The position numbers were made by a program, and so were the translations under genes. DNA of 64,000 bases from Owenia fusiformis. Lineage: Eukaryota; Annelida; Polychaeta; Sabellida; Oweniidae. Under the pieces are notes generated by a model. That model saw only the letters and a list, made by a program, of their open reading frames with translations. It ran no database searches and was not told where the DNA came from. The DNA is taken from assembly GCA_903813345.2 (NCBI GenBank), contig CAIIXF020000005.1, positions 17,115,375 through 17,179,374 of the forward strand, given 5' to 3'. Shown one piece after another: positions 33,501-48,500 of this stretch; the stretch's first letter is position 1; every line of letters begins with the position of its first letter.

Positions 33501-36500
33501 TTTCATTTTCATACTTTAGCCTATTTATCATTCCATTTACTTTTGTACTCTGATTCAAACATTAAGACCTTATGTTGAGGAAAATCCTCAGATACTTTTA
33601 TAACAGGCAATGCTTTGATGATTTTTGGTGGTCAAAACTACTAATCACCCATCACCAAAGAAAATTCTAAACAAATTATATGCTGGAGGGGCTCCATGTT
33701 GTGCATACTGTGTCTAAACAAAGTGAAATTAGACTCTATAGAAAATACAAATTTGACATCCTCTCAGCAATCAATTCATTGTTAACATTTTTGAAAATTC
33801 AGTTTATTATTTGTTTCCAGTTTTCGTACATATTATATGAATGTTAAAAGAGATGTAAAAAAATCTAATGGAATTAATTTGAAATTAAAGCGAAAAGAGT
33901 GGTCAATTAATAAAATATAATATTTATATAAAACCAAAAAGTTTACTTTGATATATGGCTAATAACGCACACAAAGTACTGCACAGTTGTATTGTATTTT
34001 CAGTCGAGCCCATACTATAGTGTGTTTAAACTTCAAACAAAACAGAATTAGAGAAAAGGTGACAAAATTTTGTTCAATAAATCTAGTAGATTTAGCTGGG
34101 AGTGAAAATCAACGTCAGACGCAAGCTGAGGGTCAACGATTTACAGAAGCAAAATATATCAACCTGTCGCTCTCAACGCTTGGTAGAGTCATTGAAGATT
34201 TGGTGAAGAAAAAGAAATACATTCCATTCAGTGATTCTGTATTGACGAGGCTACTGAAAAATGCTCTCGGGGGAAACAGCAAAACTACTATGATTGCCGC
34301 CATAAGTCCTGATGCAGAGAACTATGACCAGACATTGTCCACCTTACGATATGGTATGTTAACACACAATTTCTTTATTAATATATAACTCCTAGCACAA
34401 TACCTCTTCAGGAGCTGTTAGTTTTTGATAGATTTTCAAAAATAAATTTCTGATTATAACATGTTGGGAAATGGGGTTGTTTTGGGTTAGAGTTGTGTTG
34501 GGTATGAGTTGTGTTGGGTAAGAGTTGTGTTGGGTATGAGTTGTGTTGGGTAAGAATTGTGTTTGGTATGAGTTGTGTTGGGTAAGAGTTGTGTTTGGTA
34601 TGAGTTGTGTCGGGTACGAGTTTTGTTGGGTATGAGTTGTGTTGGGTATGAGTTGTGTTGGGTAAGAATTGTGTTGGGTATGAGTTGTGTTGGGTAAGAG
34701 TTGTGTTGGGTATGAGTTGTGTTGGGTAAGAGTTTTGTTGGGTATGAGTTGTGTTTGGTAAGAGTTGTGTTGTGTAAGAGTTTTGTTTGGTATGAGTTGT
34801 GTTGGGTAAGAGTTGTGTTTGGTATGAGTTGTGTTGGGTAAGAATTGTGTTTGGTATGAGTTGTGTTGGGTAAGAGTTGTGTTTGGTATGAGTTGTGTTG
34901 GGTAAGAGTTGTGTTTGATACGAGTTGTGTTGGGTAAGAGTTGTGTTGGGTAAGAGTTGTGTTTGGTATGAGTTGTGTTGGGTACGTGTTATATTGGGTA
35001 TGAGTTGTGTTGGGTATGAGTTGTGTTGGGTACAAGTTGTGTTGGGTACAAGTTGTGTTGGGTATGAGTTGTGTTGCATATGAGTTGTGTTGGGTACAAG
35101 TTGTGTTGGGTATGAGTTGTGTTTTTGGTACAAGTTCTCTTGGGTATGAGTTGTGTTGGGTACAAGTTGTGTTAGGTACAAGTTGTGTTGGGTCTGAGTT
35201 GTGTTGGGTCTGAGATGTCCTGGGCATTGTTTATTATGATATTCCTTCAGTTTCAATCCTCCATTATTCAAACTAAAATACCCTGGATTAGGATAGTAAA
35301 AACATATTACTATTTACCATTTTTCTACTGAATATATGACAGGTCTCACTCTCCATTATTGCTGTATTTGCTTGAAATGTATCTCTTGTTTTGTGTAGCT
35401 GATAGGGCAAAATCCATAAAGACATCAGCTAAAGTGAATGAGTCTGAGACGAGCAAACTGATACAGGAGTTGATACATGAGAAGGAGCGGCTCCTTAAGG
35501 AACTGAGCATGATGAAGTCAGGAAATAAGGAGAGTGGTGGATACACAGAGGAAGGTTAGTGGGAAGTTCATTGAATATACAGGGTGTCCATAAAGTCTGT
35601 TTATAATTAAAAATACAAAGTCTGTGTAAAGTGTAAAAAGACTTTTATGTACCCTGTATTTTGAGCAAACTTTTGTCGCTAACTTATGTTTTAAATATGA
35701 GTATTTTACATGTGGCATTTTACTTTTTTCTTTTGTAAATTATTTTTTATTTGGAAACTACACTTTTACAACAGTGGATTTGCCACACACTGAAATTTTC
35801 ATTGCCTAGTTAATTGTCTTGTTATATGGCTGTAGATATTCAAAAGATCAAACAGGAGAAGGAGGAAGAACTCAAGACATATAAATCAGATTTGGAAAAG
35901 TCATGGGCGGAGAAGTTGGAACAAGCAAGAAAAGATATGGAGGTACAGTATAAAACTATATGCATGGCATGTCAGAGATCTGCTCAGAATTATTCTCAGC
36001 TGAGGGCATCTTATATTTTATTCTAAATCGTGTGTTGTGATTTGAATAGGTAACCATCTATTAATTGTTGCCTTGTTTTACCAAATGGAATCAATTGTGT
36101 GCAATAGACATCTTGATTTTTCAAAGTTTGTATACACATTGATACAATTGGCTAGTTCTCTTGTCAATTGTGCTAATCAATTTTTACAGTTTTCTCTGAA
36201 ATTTTATCTCAATACGATATACTTATCACTTTAGGTTGTCTGATGTGGAAATCTGTGATGGATCTTTTTTTGAAGAGAGAGGCCGTGGGCAAATCTTTAT
36301 TGAATCAATGGAATGTTGATTCATTAAACTGGAAACTCCAAAATGTATTTTACATTTGAGGTTCAAATATCTTGTAATGTTACATTAATGTTTGAATATT
36401 TTCATATTCTATTACTCTTCAGCTTTAAATATTTTCTTATTTTTTCAGGTGCAAATTAAAGAACAGAAGAAAGAAGAAGAAGATGTAAAGAAATATCCAC

Positions 36501-39500
36501 ATTTCTGGAACTTGAATGAGGACCCAGCTCTCTGTGGCAAAATCATCCACTTTACAAAGTCAAGTATGTGTCTCATGTAATATTTAAGGAATAAAGACCA
36601 AGATTCTATGATTTATGGTGCAATATATGACTGAAAATCTTATTCGGTCCGTCGTCAATTAATATTACCCTTGACCTATAGACGTCAGGCATATATTCAA
36701 TGATAGGGACATAATGGATAATAGCTATCATATCAGGGTAGAAATGGTCTGGCCAGGAGTGCCCTTTTAATCTATTTTTATGTCACCGCAAGCAGTGACA
36801 TATTGTTGTGGTCTTCAACTCTTTTGTGGATGGTGTTCGGCGGTTGTTGTCTGGCATTCTGTTTCTGTAACAAATGGCAGGTGGTGACATTTTGCTTGTT
36901 ATATGCCTTGTTAATATTTTTGTAGAGAAAGAGACTGTTGGCAATGGCAAAGGTGGCTCAAACCCAACTATTTGTCTGAATGGCCCAAGGTAAGAATTCT
37001 GTGAAGAACAAAGTCATGTTTGACAACAAATTATATTATTCAATAACATTTAAACTTAACAGGGTTATTCAAATATTTGAAGGGGTTATTTTAATATTTG
37101 ATAGGGTTATTCTATCCTGGCAGATTTATTCCACACTTTATCAGGAAATTAATAAAAAAAACTAATAATACCAATAACTTGACATTTTTAATATGTTAAA
37201 ACATATTATGCCACCTGTGCCTGTGTTAATTAACAAGTGATAGTGGCAATAGAATAAATGCTAACTACATAGAAGCTAAACCTTTACAATTGATAATAAT
37301 AGCATCTTCTAAGAGGATTAGCTCAGATCAAATTAGAAATAGAGTCTGGTCATGTTGTTTGAGTGAATCCATTAACTAGAATTGGAAATTACAGATTGCC
37401 ATATGAGGCTCTTGTTTTGTAAGAAAGAGTTTCCTGCTTGAGACTTTGTAGAGTAATGGATATATCTTGGATTTCACATTATGAAATACATACTAGTTCA
37501 TAATATAAATATACTCTTATACAATACTTCTTACTACAACTTTTCAAGGCCCCGAGTTTGAAAATATGTTTTTCTCATTCATCTACTATTTTGCATGATT
37601 TAAAAGCTATTTCAGAGATTTTTGAAAAATAATTTTTGTGCTTCTTATATGTTTTACCAAACTAAAAAATTGCTTCCTGAATGACATCGTCAAGATGTCA
37701 CTTAGAGTGCAAGAAATTTTTCCATGTCAATCTTTTCTTGATAAGTGAAACTTTTAAAATAAACCAATGTTGATTGACTAACAAGGTTGAAAAGAAAAAT
37801 ACACCATAATACATTATTACAGTAAATGTTACTGTATCATTGCTTACTTTGAGAACTAAAATTTAAAATGCATTTTCTCTGAACCACTTTCATGCATGGA
37901 TGAGTTTCTTTCTTGCTTATCTATGAACCAATTTCATCTTTCTTTCTGCAAAAAACACGTGCGGTTGAATGCTGTGCTTTGCTGTGAATTATCGCTATAA
38001 AAAGATATGTGTGAGCTTCCAAAAGTTAAAAAATTCATTTCTTTTTCATAAATCATACGGAAGATTTTAAGTTAGCACAAAGAAATAAGAGAAGGAATGT
38101 TTGAAGGAACTCGGAGCATATGTCTTTTTACTAAAAAATAACAAAAATTTTGCACAATTCATTTTTTTAAATTTAAAAGTCCCTTAATATTACACCACCA
38201 CATGCAGTGGCCCAATCAGCCATTCTTCTACAGGAATGTTGTTCTAATTCAAAACGAAGTTATTGAAAATGGCACAGATGTTCTACACTTAAGAAAAATT
38301 GTTTTTCCATTATGACTTTTTTACTACACCTACATGTAGGCTTCTAGAAATAGTCTTCATTATGATGAAAACATTTCTTTTTCAAATCTATGTTTCTCCA
38401 TTTTGTTTTGATTTAAAAAATAGTAGAAAGGCTAATTGTTTCACGGGTCAATTTCAAATTTTTAGAGATGATTCTTAATATGAGATTGTGGAACTGATTA
38501 GGTTTTGGGCATTCTGGGTAAATGTTAAGGTGGCCATTTTGGATTTTCTGTCCTAAAATCTGTAGTCTTGTCAACGCATTTCCAGGCCAACTGTTTGGCG
38601 GATCGATTTCAAATTTTCAGGAATGATTCTATCTATGATAATCTCTGACTGCCTTTTGGGATTTTTAGTCAAGAGTAAGGCGTCAATTTTGACGCAGAAA
38701 ATCTGCAAGAAATCTTATATCTCATTCAATGTTCACTAGAGACAGGATAATTCAACTGATTTTGCCAAGATTTAGTGTTCACTGTTCACAGTAGGTAGGT
38801 GTTCACTCTAGGATTGTACTTTAACATGGTAAAAAATGTTCACTGTTGATAGGTGTTCACTTGAGTGATGTGTTCACTGACTCAGGTTTTACTGTATATT
38901 AAAAGAATCCCACTAAAAACATAATGATTTGTCGTGGCCTAAACTATATTACTGTATTTATCTTTGTTATTATTATTATAATTATCTTTGCTATGGTCTC
39001 CGTTTTTTTGCGACGGCGGTTGGTGGTTGGCGTCCGGCGTCCGGCGGTTGGCGTCCGGCGTCTGTAACAATTTCTTACAACTTCCTATAACTTAACAAAT
39101 ACTGTTTAGACTGACTTCAATTTTTTTCTAAATCATCTACATGTTCTCAGAAGTTCAAATCTGACTTTAGATTTGACATTTGACCTTCAATGACCTTCTC
39201 AAAGTCAAAAAGGTCTTTTTTCAACTTGCTTCACATTGACTAAATTTTTTTTCAAAATCATCTACATGTTCTCAGAAATTCAAATCTGACTTTAGATTTG
39301 ACATTTGACCTTCAAATCTGACTTTAGATTTGACATTTGACCTTCAATGACCTTCTCAAGGTCAAAAAAGGTCAAAAAGGTCTGTTTTCAACTTGCTTCA
39401 AATTGACTAAATTTTTTTTTCAAAATCATCTACGTGTTCTCAGAAATTCAAATCTGACTTAAGATTTGACTTAAGATTTGACATTTGACCTTCAATGACC

Positions 39501-42500
39501 TTCTCAAGGTCGAAAAAGGTCAAAAAGGTCTGTTTTCAACTTGCTTCAAATTGACTAAAAAAAATTTCAAAATCATCTATGTGTTCTCAGAAATTCAAAT
39601 CTGACTTTAGATTTGACATTTGACCTTCAATGACCTTCTCAAAGTCAAAAAAGGTCAAAAAGGTCTTTTTTCAACTTGCTTCAAATTGACTAAATTTTTT
39701 TTTCAAAATCATCTACATGTTCTCAGAAATTCAAATCTGACTTTAGATTTGACATTTGACCTTTAATGACCTTCTCAAGGTCAAAAAAGGTCAAAAAGGT
39801 CTGTTTTCAACTTGCTTCAAATTGACTAAAAAAATTTTTCAAAATCATCTACGTGTTCTCAGAAATTCAAATCTGACTTTAGATTTGACTTAAGATTTGA
39901 CATTTGACCTTCAATGACCTTCTCAAAGTCAAAAAGGTCAAAAAGGTCTTTTTTCAACTTGCTTCAAATTGACAAAAATTTTTTTTCAAAATCATCTACA
40001 TGTTCTCAGAAATTCAAATCTGACTTTAGATTTGACATTTGACCTTCAATGACCTTCTCAATGTCAAAAAAGGTCAAAAAGGTATTTTTTCATCTTGCTT
40101 CAAATTGACTAAATTTTTTTTCAAAATCATCTACATGTTCTCAGAAATTCAAATCTGACTTAAGATTTGACTTTAGATTTGACATTTGACCTTCAATGAC
40201 CTTCTCAAGGTCAAAAAAGGTCAAAAAGGTCTTTTTTCAACTTGCTTCAAATTGACTAATTTTTTTTTCAAAATCATCTACATCTTTTCAGAAGTTCAAA
40301 TTTGACTTTACAAGTTCTCAGAAATTCAAATCTGACTTAAGTTTGAACTCATAATATTGTGAGCAACTAGGTGGTGACATTTTGTCATGTTAATGCCTTG
40401 TTAAATTTGTTCTATAATTTATCTGTCGAGTTTACAATTTTTCTTTAAAATTGGAGATATGGGAGAGTCTAACCTCGCATCTTTGTCTACCTAAGATCCA
40501 GTGCTTGCAGTTTCTTGAACTGGAATAAGAAGATGTTGTAAAAACAAACAGATATTAACATATGATAGTTTTATAATCATATTCCATGTGCATTATCTAG
40601 ATGTAATGTTAAACCAGATGTCTTGTCATGTGCATGCTCAATAATATTTTTCTCATTATCATTCCCACATATGTCTTTTTATTATTATTTATTTGATAAA
40701 ATGTGTATAATATGACATTTAAGAGATGATAAAGAAGTGACTAGACTTGTGGATGGTTCAGGTTTTATTACCAATAGAACATTTAGAAGGGCTTTTATAG
40801 CTGATGAATGTAATACCTAGCCTTTAATATCATATTGTAATTGGGCCCCTCCAAATTAAATATTCTTTTTGTGTCAGTTATATTTTTCCAAAGTTTTTTT
40901 TTCTTTTCAGGAGTTTTCCCTTTTCTTTCATTTTGATGCACAGTTTGTCAATTAAAGAGTATAAAAGAATAAAATAAACTTGGTTACTTTTCATATTTTT
41001 AAAAATGTATCCTATTAAACTGATAATTAACTTTTTGTGGCCTTATGTGCTATAGGACACTGTGTGGAGGCAGTTATTATTTGTTAAAGACACTGGAAAG
41101 ACAGAACAGCTAATCACATGTAATAAATTAAGTTAACGTCGCATGAATTGAGGCTACATTTAGTATAAATCTGAAAAGTTTATTTCCTTTTTTTGCATCA
41201 ACAATTTGAAAGCATATTGGAATCTATGAAAGACATGCAAAGAAAAGAACACTTCCGAATACTGACTTTATGGAAAAGAATTAAATAAGCATCGAACGAG
41301 CAGGAAGTTGAGTACTGCAGGGTCTTTCAATATACATTTTAAACCAGGATTTATAAATAAAATCTGATGGAGATATATTTTATGAGTTAAGAATGGAAAA
41401 TGTAACCTTCAATGCAACTTTCCACATTACACAACTTGAGGACTTTTTGCGATATCGTATAGCGATGAAGCTGTGGCTGGTGTCAATGCCGATATTCATG
41501 ATCATAGGCTTCTTGACCAATAGCTTGAACATCCTCATCCTAAGACGGAGATGCTTCTTCGGGAATTCAACGAGCTCAATCTTGGTGATGTTAAGCATGT
41601 CAGATATCGTCAATCTCATGATTGGTCCATTAAGGTTCATCATATTGTTGACATCAGGAAAGGACTTAACCGAAATTTCAAACGCTTACTGCAAGGTTTA
41701 TCGATTTTTTAACTACTTTTTCACTGATTTCTCAGTATGGTTAGTTATTATCTTGGCTTTGGAGAGAGCATTTGCAGTTGGGATACCTCACAAAGTGCGT
41801 GTCTATTTCTCTGTCAGAAATGTGTATATATTGGCGTCTGCGATTGCACTTTTCTTGGCTTCAATAAACATTCACTTTTTCATCACTTATGAAGTAACGA
41901 GTGGATCCAACAGCACCAGTTTGTTGTCCTGTACAGTCGGCAACCCAGCATACTACAAATTTGCTCTTATCATATTTCCGTGGATCGATTTTTGTGTTTT
42001 TTCCCTCGTACCGATTGGGATGGTAACCGGATGTAACTTATTCATCGTTGTGAAGCTACTGATGTCCCGTTACAAGCAGAATATATTGACCCAGAATGGA
42101 AGTGCAGTCACTCAAAATCAACCCAAGTTAAAATCCATGACAATAATCATGTTTATGATAAGTGGGTTCCTTGTCATTGCTGTAGTACCAACTGCCATTC
42201 ATGCTTTTGTTTATCCTGAGTGGATTCGTAAACAGAAGGAGGGTGACATTGAGGCAGAGGTGGATTTGGTAGTATTTGCTGTATATATTGTTATTGGAAT
42301 ATATGCGAATTGTTGTATCAACTTTTTTCTATATTCTGCCTCTAACAAAAGATTCAGGAATGAATTGGTAAGGATAATTAAGCGACAGAATCAGGTTGGT
42401 CCCGCATCATCTAACACATAGATTCACTCTGACACAAAGATTATTTATAATTAGTGTTTCTAAAATAAGGTCCCACATGGAGGGTGAAAATTCCGATCAA

Positions 42501-45500
42501 ACATTTGATTTTGCTAATAATATTATATTTATCTAACAAGTAGATAAAGAAATATTTTTTCGCATGAAAATTAATGCATTTTGATTAAAATTAATATATA
42601 TTCACTAACAGTTTGATACTTTCTGATAATGAATATATACATATATTTTTTTTAAATCAGTCATATATAAGACTGAAAAAGCATTAATTTTGACCCTCTA
42701 TTCCTATTGGTGTACTTTAACTGCCTTTGATCAGTGTGTAAAAATATGAAAAAAATTTGCAGTTGCGGGAACAATTCAGACAACATTTGTAAACTAACAT
42801 GATTGATCATTGATGAGTAAAATGCAATTTATCTGCAAAGACTATACTTATAGAATCTTAATTTGAGACTTGAAGTTGTATATGTACATGTACATAGTAT
42901 GTGTTATATGTTATATATTGGGTGTTCCCAAAAAATGAAGTGTTTTCTCAGCAATTGATCACACAAATTCATTGAAAAGTTCTATAGAGTAGCCTTAGGG
43001 TATCATTAATAGGTTCTACAAATATGAAAGAGATCAGTTACATATTATGTGAGAGTTAACAAATTCAAAAGTGCATGTCAAAAAAGCCAAAAGAATTCAA
43101 AAGTTCATGTCAAAAAATCTGTATTCTATGTTTAGTGTAACATCGTTGAATATTGGTTAAATAAAGTATGTTTAAAATTGAATTGATGTCTATATAAAGC
43201 ATGCTCAGTCAACAAAGGAATTTCTATTTTGATGTCACCAACAGTGACATATTGTTATAGTCTCCAACCTTTTTTTGCTGGTGGTTGGTGTCTGAAACAG
43301 TGTTTGGTGTTCAGCATCAGTAACAAATGGCAGGTGGTAATATTTTGCATGTTTATGCCTTGTTGAGTATTTGTGTCCTCTTAAGTGATAACTTCTTGTA
43401 CATGTATATTTGTTTGTTTATTTCATATCCATGTAAATATAGGCACATACATTTAATTTTCATATTTTTAGTGGTTAACAGACTCGTGAATAATATTATA
43501 TCTCAGACATTAGTGGCATCCTATCAAAATTTGGTGACAATTTAGAGATCTAAGATAGGTAATTAGAAATACATAGTAATAGTACAATTCTAAGTACAGC
43601 GGAAATTTGAAAAAAAATGAAATAATGTTTAGATATATTACTTATATTAATTTTTTTTACTAGGAATTGACATTTGGACATGCAAAACTTAGATCGATAT
43701 ATAGATCCCATGGACATGTACATTGTATATCACATTCTAATGAGAAATACTCATAATTGGTCATCATCCCGTCATTTGTGATGATGGGAGTCTCTGCGAA
43801 GCTGGAGAAGTGTTTTAGACTGTTCTCCTTTCCTCAAGTTTTGCCTCCAGATTTTCCTTGATTAAGTGGCCTCAATTATGGCTAATGTCAAAGCATGGGA
43901 GGTCTGCTTCAGAAATCTATAATAACTATAATTAGAAAAATAAGAACTAGTTATCCAAGGGACAAAATTATCTGAAAATCACTGTCTTCCTGGATGTATC
44001 ATTATAAAATGGTCTTTGCGCGGAAATGCTCTCACAAATATGCAATGACATTTTATGTTTTGCATGAAATGTAAAGATATGATAAAAAACAACAGGTAGG
44101 AATTAATGGGATACTGTAAAGCCCAAATTTTCAAGATGCCCTGAATTTTCACTATTTACGCTGAAGTCGAGGCTTAAAGGGTGACGCATATCCTTTAGCA
44201 AATCGAACGCTCGTTTCTGGTGTTGCTCACCGTTTAGTATAAAAGGCCCAATCCCGGAATAATACTCAAGGGTTCACAGGTTCGAGGTCGTTGTGTCAAC
44301 ACCTCTAACTGTTATACTGTATAGCATAAGTATATTATAGATCGTCACACATTTATAAAAGGGTGATTTTTATTTTGACAAATCAATTCCACATTTATGG
44401 GTGAAGTTTCATGATCTTCTATTTGTGTATAATAAGGAAAAATTGTCATCTAAATTTCCCCATAACGTAATAGCACACAGCTTGGCATATGAAATATCCT
44501 ACAAATGAAACAAAGCAGCTCTAATACAAGGATTTATATTGGCTGCTGTACATGTATTCTTTGAACGCAATCACTCTTTGGATAATGTTTTCAAAATCAT
44601 TATAAACGGATTACTTTATCTCAAAGACAATTTCAATAAACTGGATTTTACAGAACTCCCCTTATTTCTTAAAAATGGACTGATCCAGTTGATTCACCTG
44701 GAGCCGCCATATTGTTTTTATATGGGATGCTAATCGGAACCCTTTAAGACCGTGAAATTAAAGGCACAGTGAAAATTTGATTTAACATTGAATTCAATTG
44801 GATATTTCTTCAAACAGTGGAATTTAATGCCCATGAAACAATTCAGATTGACAAAATGGTGCAATTTTTTTGTCAGCGAAAGTTTTGGCTATTATAGTAA
44901 TAGAACAATTAAACACACAGGCCTCCAGCCCAAGCATTAGACTACAGAGTACAGATAATGGAATGGAAGCAATGGTTTTATAATTTTCTTCTGATATCAA
45001 TATCAAATTAGTACTATGAATGTTTCTGATGACATTTATATATGGGATAAGCATAAGAAAAGTTTAAAAAGTAGGACCTAAACCCGATCTGACTCTCCAT
45101 TCATTCACTACTGTTATTGTCAACGTCTCCCCAGACCTGGGTAATCTAGGATTTATGGTCTCTGCTCTCCAAGACTGTTTATCCACTAGGAGGTTTTATT
45201 CACCCTGACACAGAGGCTTCTCTCAATATAATTTCTCCACGGTACAAAGCAGTTGTTATTGATCACTTAGAGCATCATTGGATCAAATTGTTAAACACAT
45301 TGTAGCCTTATCCCTAACAGAATTATAGCTATCTGTTTGCTTATCTTCTTTGCGATAGCAATGTATTTCACAGTATGTCGTCTTATTTTGACACTGAACA
45401 GGAAATGTGTGTGCGTTTGCTTCAAACCTTTTTATTAATATCAATTATTCTGCCGTACCTGGCCTTGATCTTCCCCCTGATAAATCTATATTTGAAAAAG

Positions 45501-48500
45501 CGTTGCAAATCTTGTGATTGTCCAATAACTACAGGATGATTTAGAGTTTATACGGATGTAGATAATTGGTCAATTCTAGAATGATTGGTTCTAAGATCTT
45601 AGCTCAAGATGGCCCTCAATATGTTTGTTATAGTTTTGAATGGACCTATTACAGTAAAGCAAAGAAGGGTGCAATGAATGAATCTATTTGCAAGCATTTG
45701 TATATACCATAAGAAAGGGGGAATCTGGGGAATAAGTTGATAACACATAATTGCACTAGTAACATTGTTAAGTATTTGTGCTTTCATGAATAGGGGCTAC
45801 TTTAAAATGTTTTTGCATCAGATTCATTCTGTATGTCTGACTTTTTTCACATCTGTCCTGTCTGACTTTCTCTGCATCTAAGCTGATAGTCCTTTTTTAT
45901 TTGCCTAACTTTCTTTGCCTCTGACTGACTCATTCTTTGCACTAAGCTTTCTGTGCATTTACACTTTCTGTTTATCTGACTTTCTGAACATTTGATTCTT
46001 TTCATACTTCTAAACATCTGGTGAGTTTATATACATTTTTCTCTTTCTTTGTGTCTTTCTTTCTGAGCATATGATACTACATGTATCTGAATTGGCATCT
46101 GTCTTTTTTTTGTGCTCTCTAACTCAATGTTCATGCATCTGACTCTTTTTATGTGTTTCACTTCCTAAGCATTAGTATCTTTCTTAATTGTCTGAGCTTC
46201 GATTTATCTGACTCTTTCTATGTCTTTGACTTTATAAGCATCTCTATTTCTGTGTGTCTCTCTGAACACCTGATTTTCTGTGATTCCTCCTAGTCATCAA
46301 ATTGTTTTTGAAAAGATTTGGTAAAACTTCCTTTTTGCAGTATTGTCAAGGACCATGCTTTGATATACAACCGTGATGGTGATGTTTTCTTGATGCCTGA
46401 TAAGGGGCAGGTGCTACGAAATGGATCTGAACTGAATACTTCAAGTGAGATCCAGCTTATCCACCAAGACAGGTATTATATTTTTGTATGTTGCATATAA
46501 AGTGCATGTATTTCACCTTCTTAATTCTGGGAATTAATGCATTAATAAAATGTCAGGTGCGGATCAGGTTTTGAGGGATAATGGTACCAGCGTTTTCACT
46601 AAATCACGTTCAATGTGACAAACTGCAAAACTTCGAAAAAGAACTGTGAATTCTATTCTGAAAATTATGTAGAAGTTTTTCATTGCTATTCCAAGAAAAC
46701 TACTCTCGAAATATTTTGGAAAGATTTTCTAATTTGAAAATAATAACTAATGTTTTGATTTCAGGATACGTTTTGGAGCCAACAATTTCTTTGTTTTCCA
46801 CTCTCCAAAGGAGGAAATTAATCTGAAGAAACAAGGCAAGGTGCTCCCTCCCATAACATTTGAGTTTGCTCAAAGTGAGATGGCACAACATTCTGGTCTA
46901 GATCTTTATGGTGGTATGTTTTTTTCTTACTCATGAATATCGATCTAACATCAGAAGGCATTGCACCCGCTTTTGTTGCATCTTTTTAAAGTGTATCTTA
47001 TTAATGAGACACGCTAATGCTAGAAAACAACAAAGCAATTCAAACTAAATGCACAACTCATTTAACTATGGAAGTTGCTATATTTACCAAACACTTTCCT
47101 TCAACAAATTAAGAACTATACAAACTATACCAGTACACCAGGTATATACCTCTTGTCACGCCTATACCTAAAAAACCTAAGATATCACAATAAAGCGAAA
47201 TGATATTAATAGTATACCTCTTCACGGGCTATACCTGTAAAGCAGATATATCAAAATAATACCTATTAAACAGGTATAATGAGGCGTATACCTGATATGA
47301 AGCGGATACCTCATATGAGGTGTATACCAATACTGTGCCTCTAAGTATACTATTAGTACAGGGTGTCAAAGTCCCTTTCCCCCTCTACAGATATATGGTA
47401 CATTACATTAGGTACCATCTATTAAGGTTTTAGCTGTAGCAGGGGATGGGGCTTATTTGACACCCTGTATAATCAGCATAATTGAAACGCGCCTGCCTAT
47501 TGGAATTTAACACAGACGAATACCAAAACTGCCTCATCAGTATACCAAAACTGCCTCATCAGTATACCAAGACTGTGCCTCTCAATAGGCTTGATCAGAA
47601 AGTATACCAGAACTGCGCCCATAAACTGTATTTTCAGATGATATCCTCATGGAAGATGTAATGTCTATCCACCATATTGTGCAAGGTGCCAATGCAATGG
47701 CACAGGACCTGGAGAGACCAGTAAAATATGAACTTGTGCTTGTATCAGGAGCTGCCAGAGGAGATGACACTCTTAGAACAGAGGTAGGGGTTTGATATAA
47801 GGCCATTCAAAATTAAATATATTTCTTTAGGTTGATGGAATTTTTTTTTTTTTTTTTAAAAGAAATAAAGTTTTAAAGTGCATAGATATTTATTTTTATT
47901 TTACTTTCAATAAATCCATATGACAATTGAAATTTAAAGAGTCATTAATGTGATATTATAATGAAAGGAGTTCCTTAAAGAAGCTACACTTCAAGTTGAG
48001 TTTATATGAACTTAAAGGGTGGTGTGAAGTTTTTATATATCGTATGAACATGTATCCCCTAAAATAGAATGGAATGTTTAATCTAGCCTATCATAAATCA
48101 TATAAAAAGGATGAAATGAAAAATATGATTTACCATTTGAAAACCATTGCACAAAAAATGTTCACCATAACTAATATAATACCCTGTTAATTCCCTGATT
48201 ACCTGCAACCTCTAATTTTTCATTTGCCATATTTTCACATATTGACATTCTATTACATTTTCAGCTATATGTCCGTGTCACAGACCTAGAGACTTCCAAT
48301 GAGTATACATGGGATCGGGCGAAGTTTCTAAATAAACAATGTGGAATGCAGGAGCTTTATGAAGAATTTGAGAATTCAGAGGACAGTTTACCACCTCCCT
48401 TTGACAAGGTTTGTGAGTTTAAGATTTTTTCGCTTACATTGTGAGCCTATAGAATCACCCATTTTCCTGTCTGTTCGTTTGTCCATCTATCCAACTGTTC

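Noticed and set aside
34408-35271. 287-codon minus-strand ORF (and 246-codon overlapping one) rich in TQHNSYP repeats
   Set aside because: It is the translation of a 15-bp minisatellite inside a KIF28 intron. Several frames stay open because the unit is divisible by three; no domain or splice logic.
39000-40400. CRISPR array
   Set aside because: Unit length is 115-165 bp and variable, units repeat throughout with no unique spacers, and the setting is a eukaryotic intron.
44539-44733. 64-codon ORF in KIF28 intron 11
   Set aside because: No homology features, no splice or promoter context; length is expected by chance in this composition.
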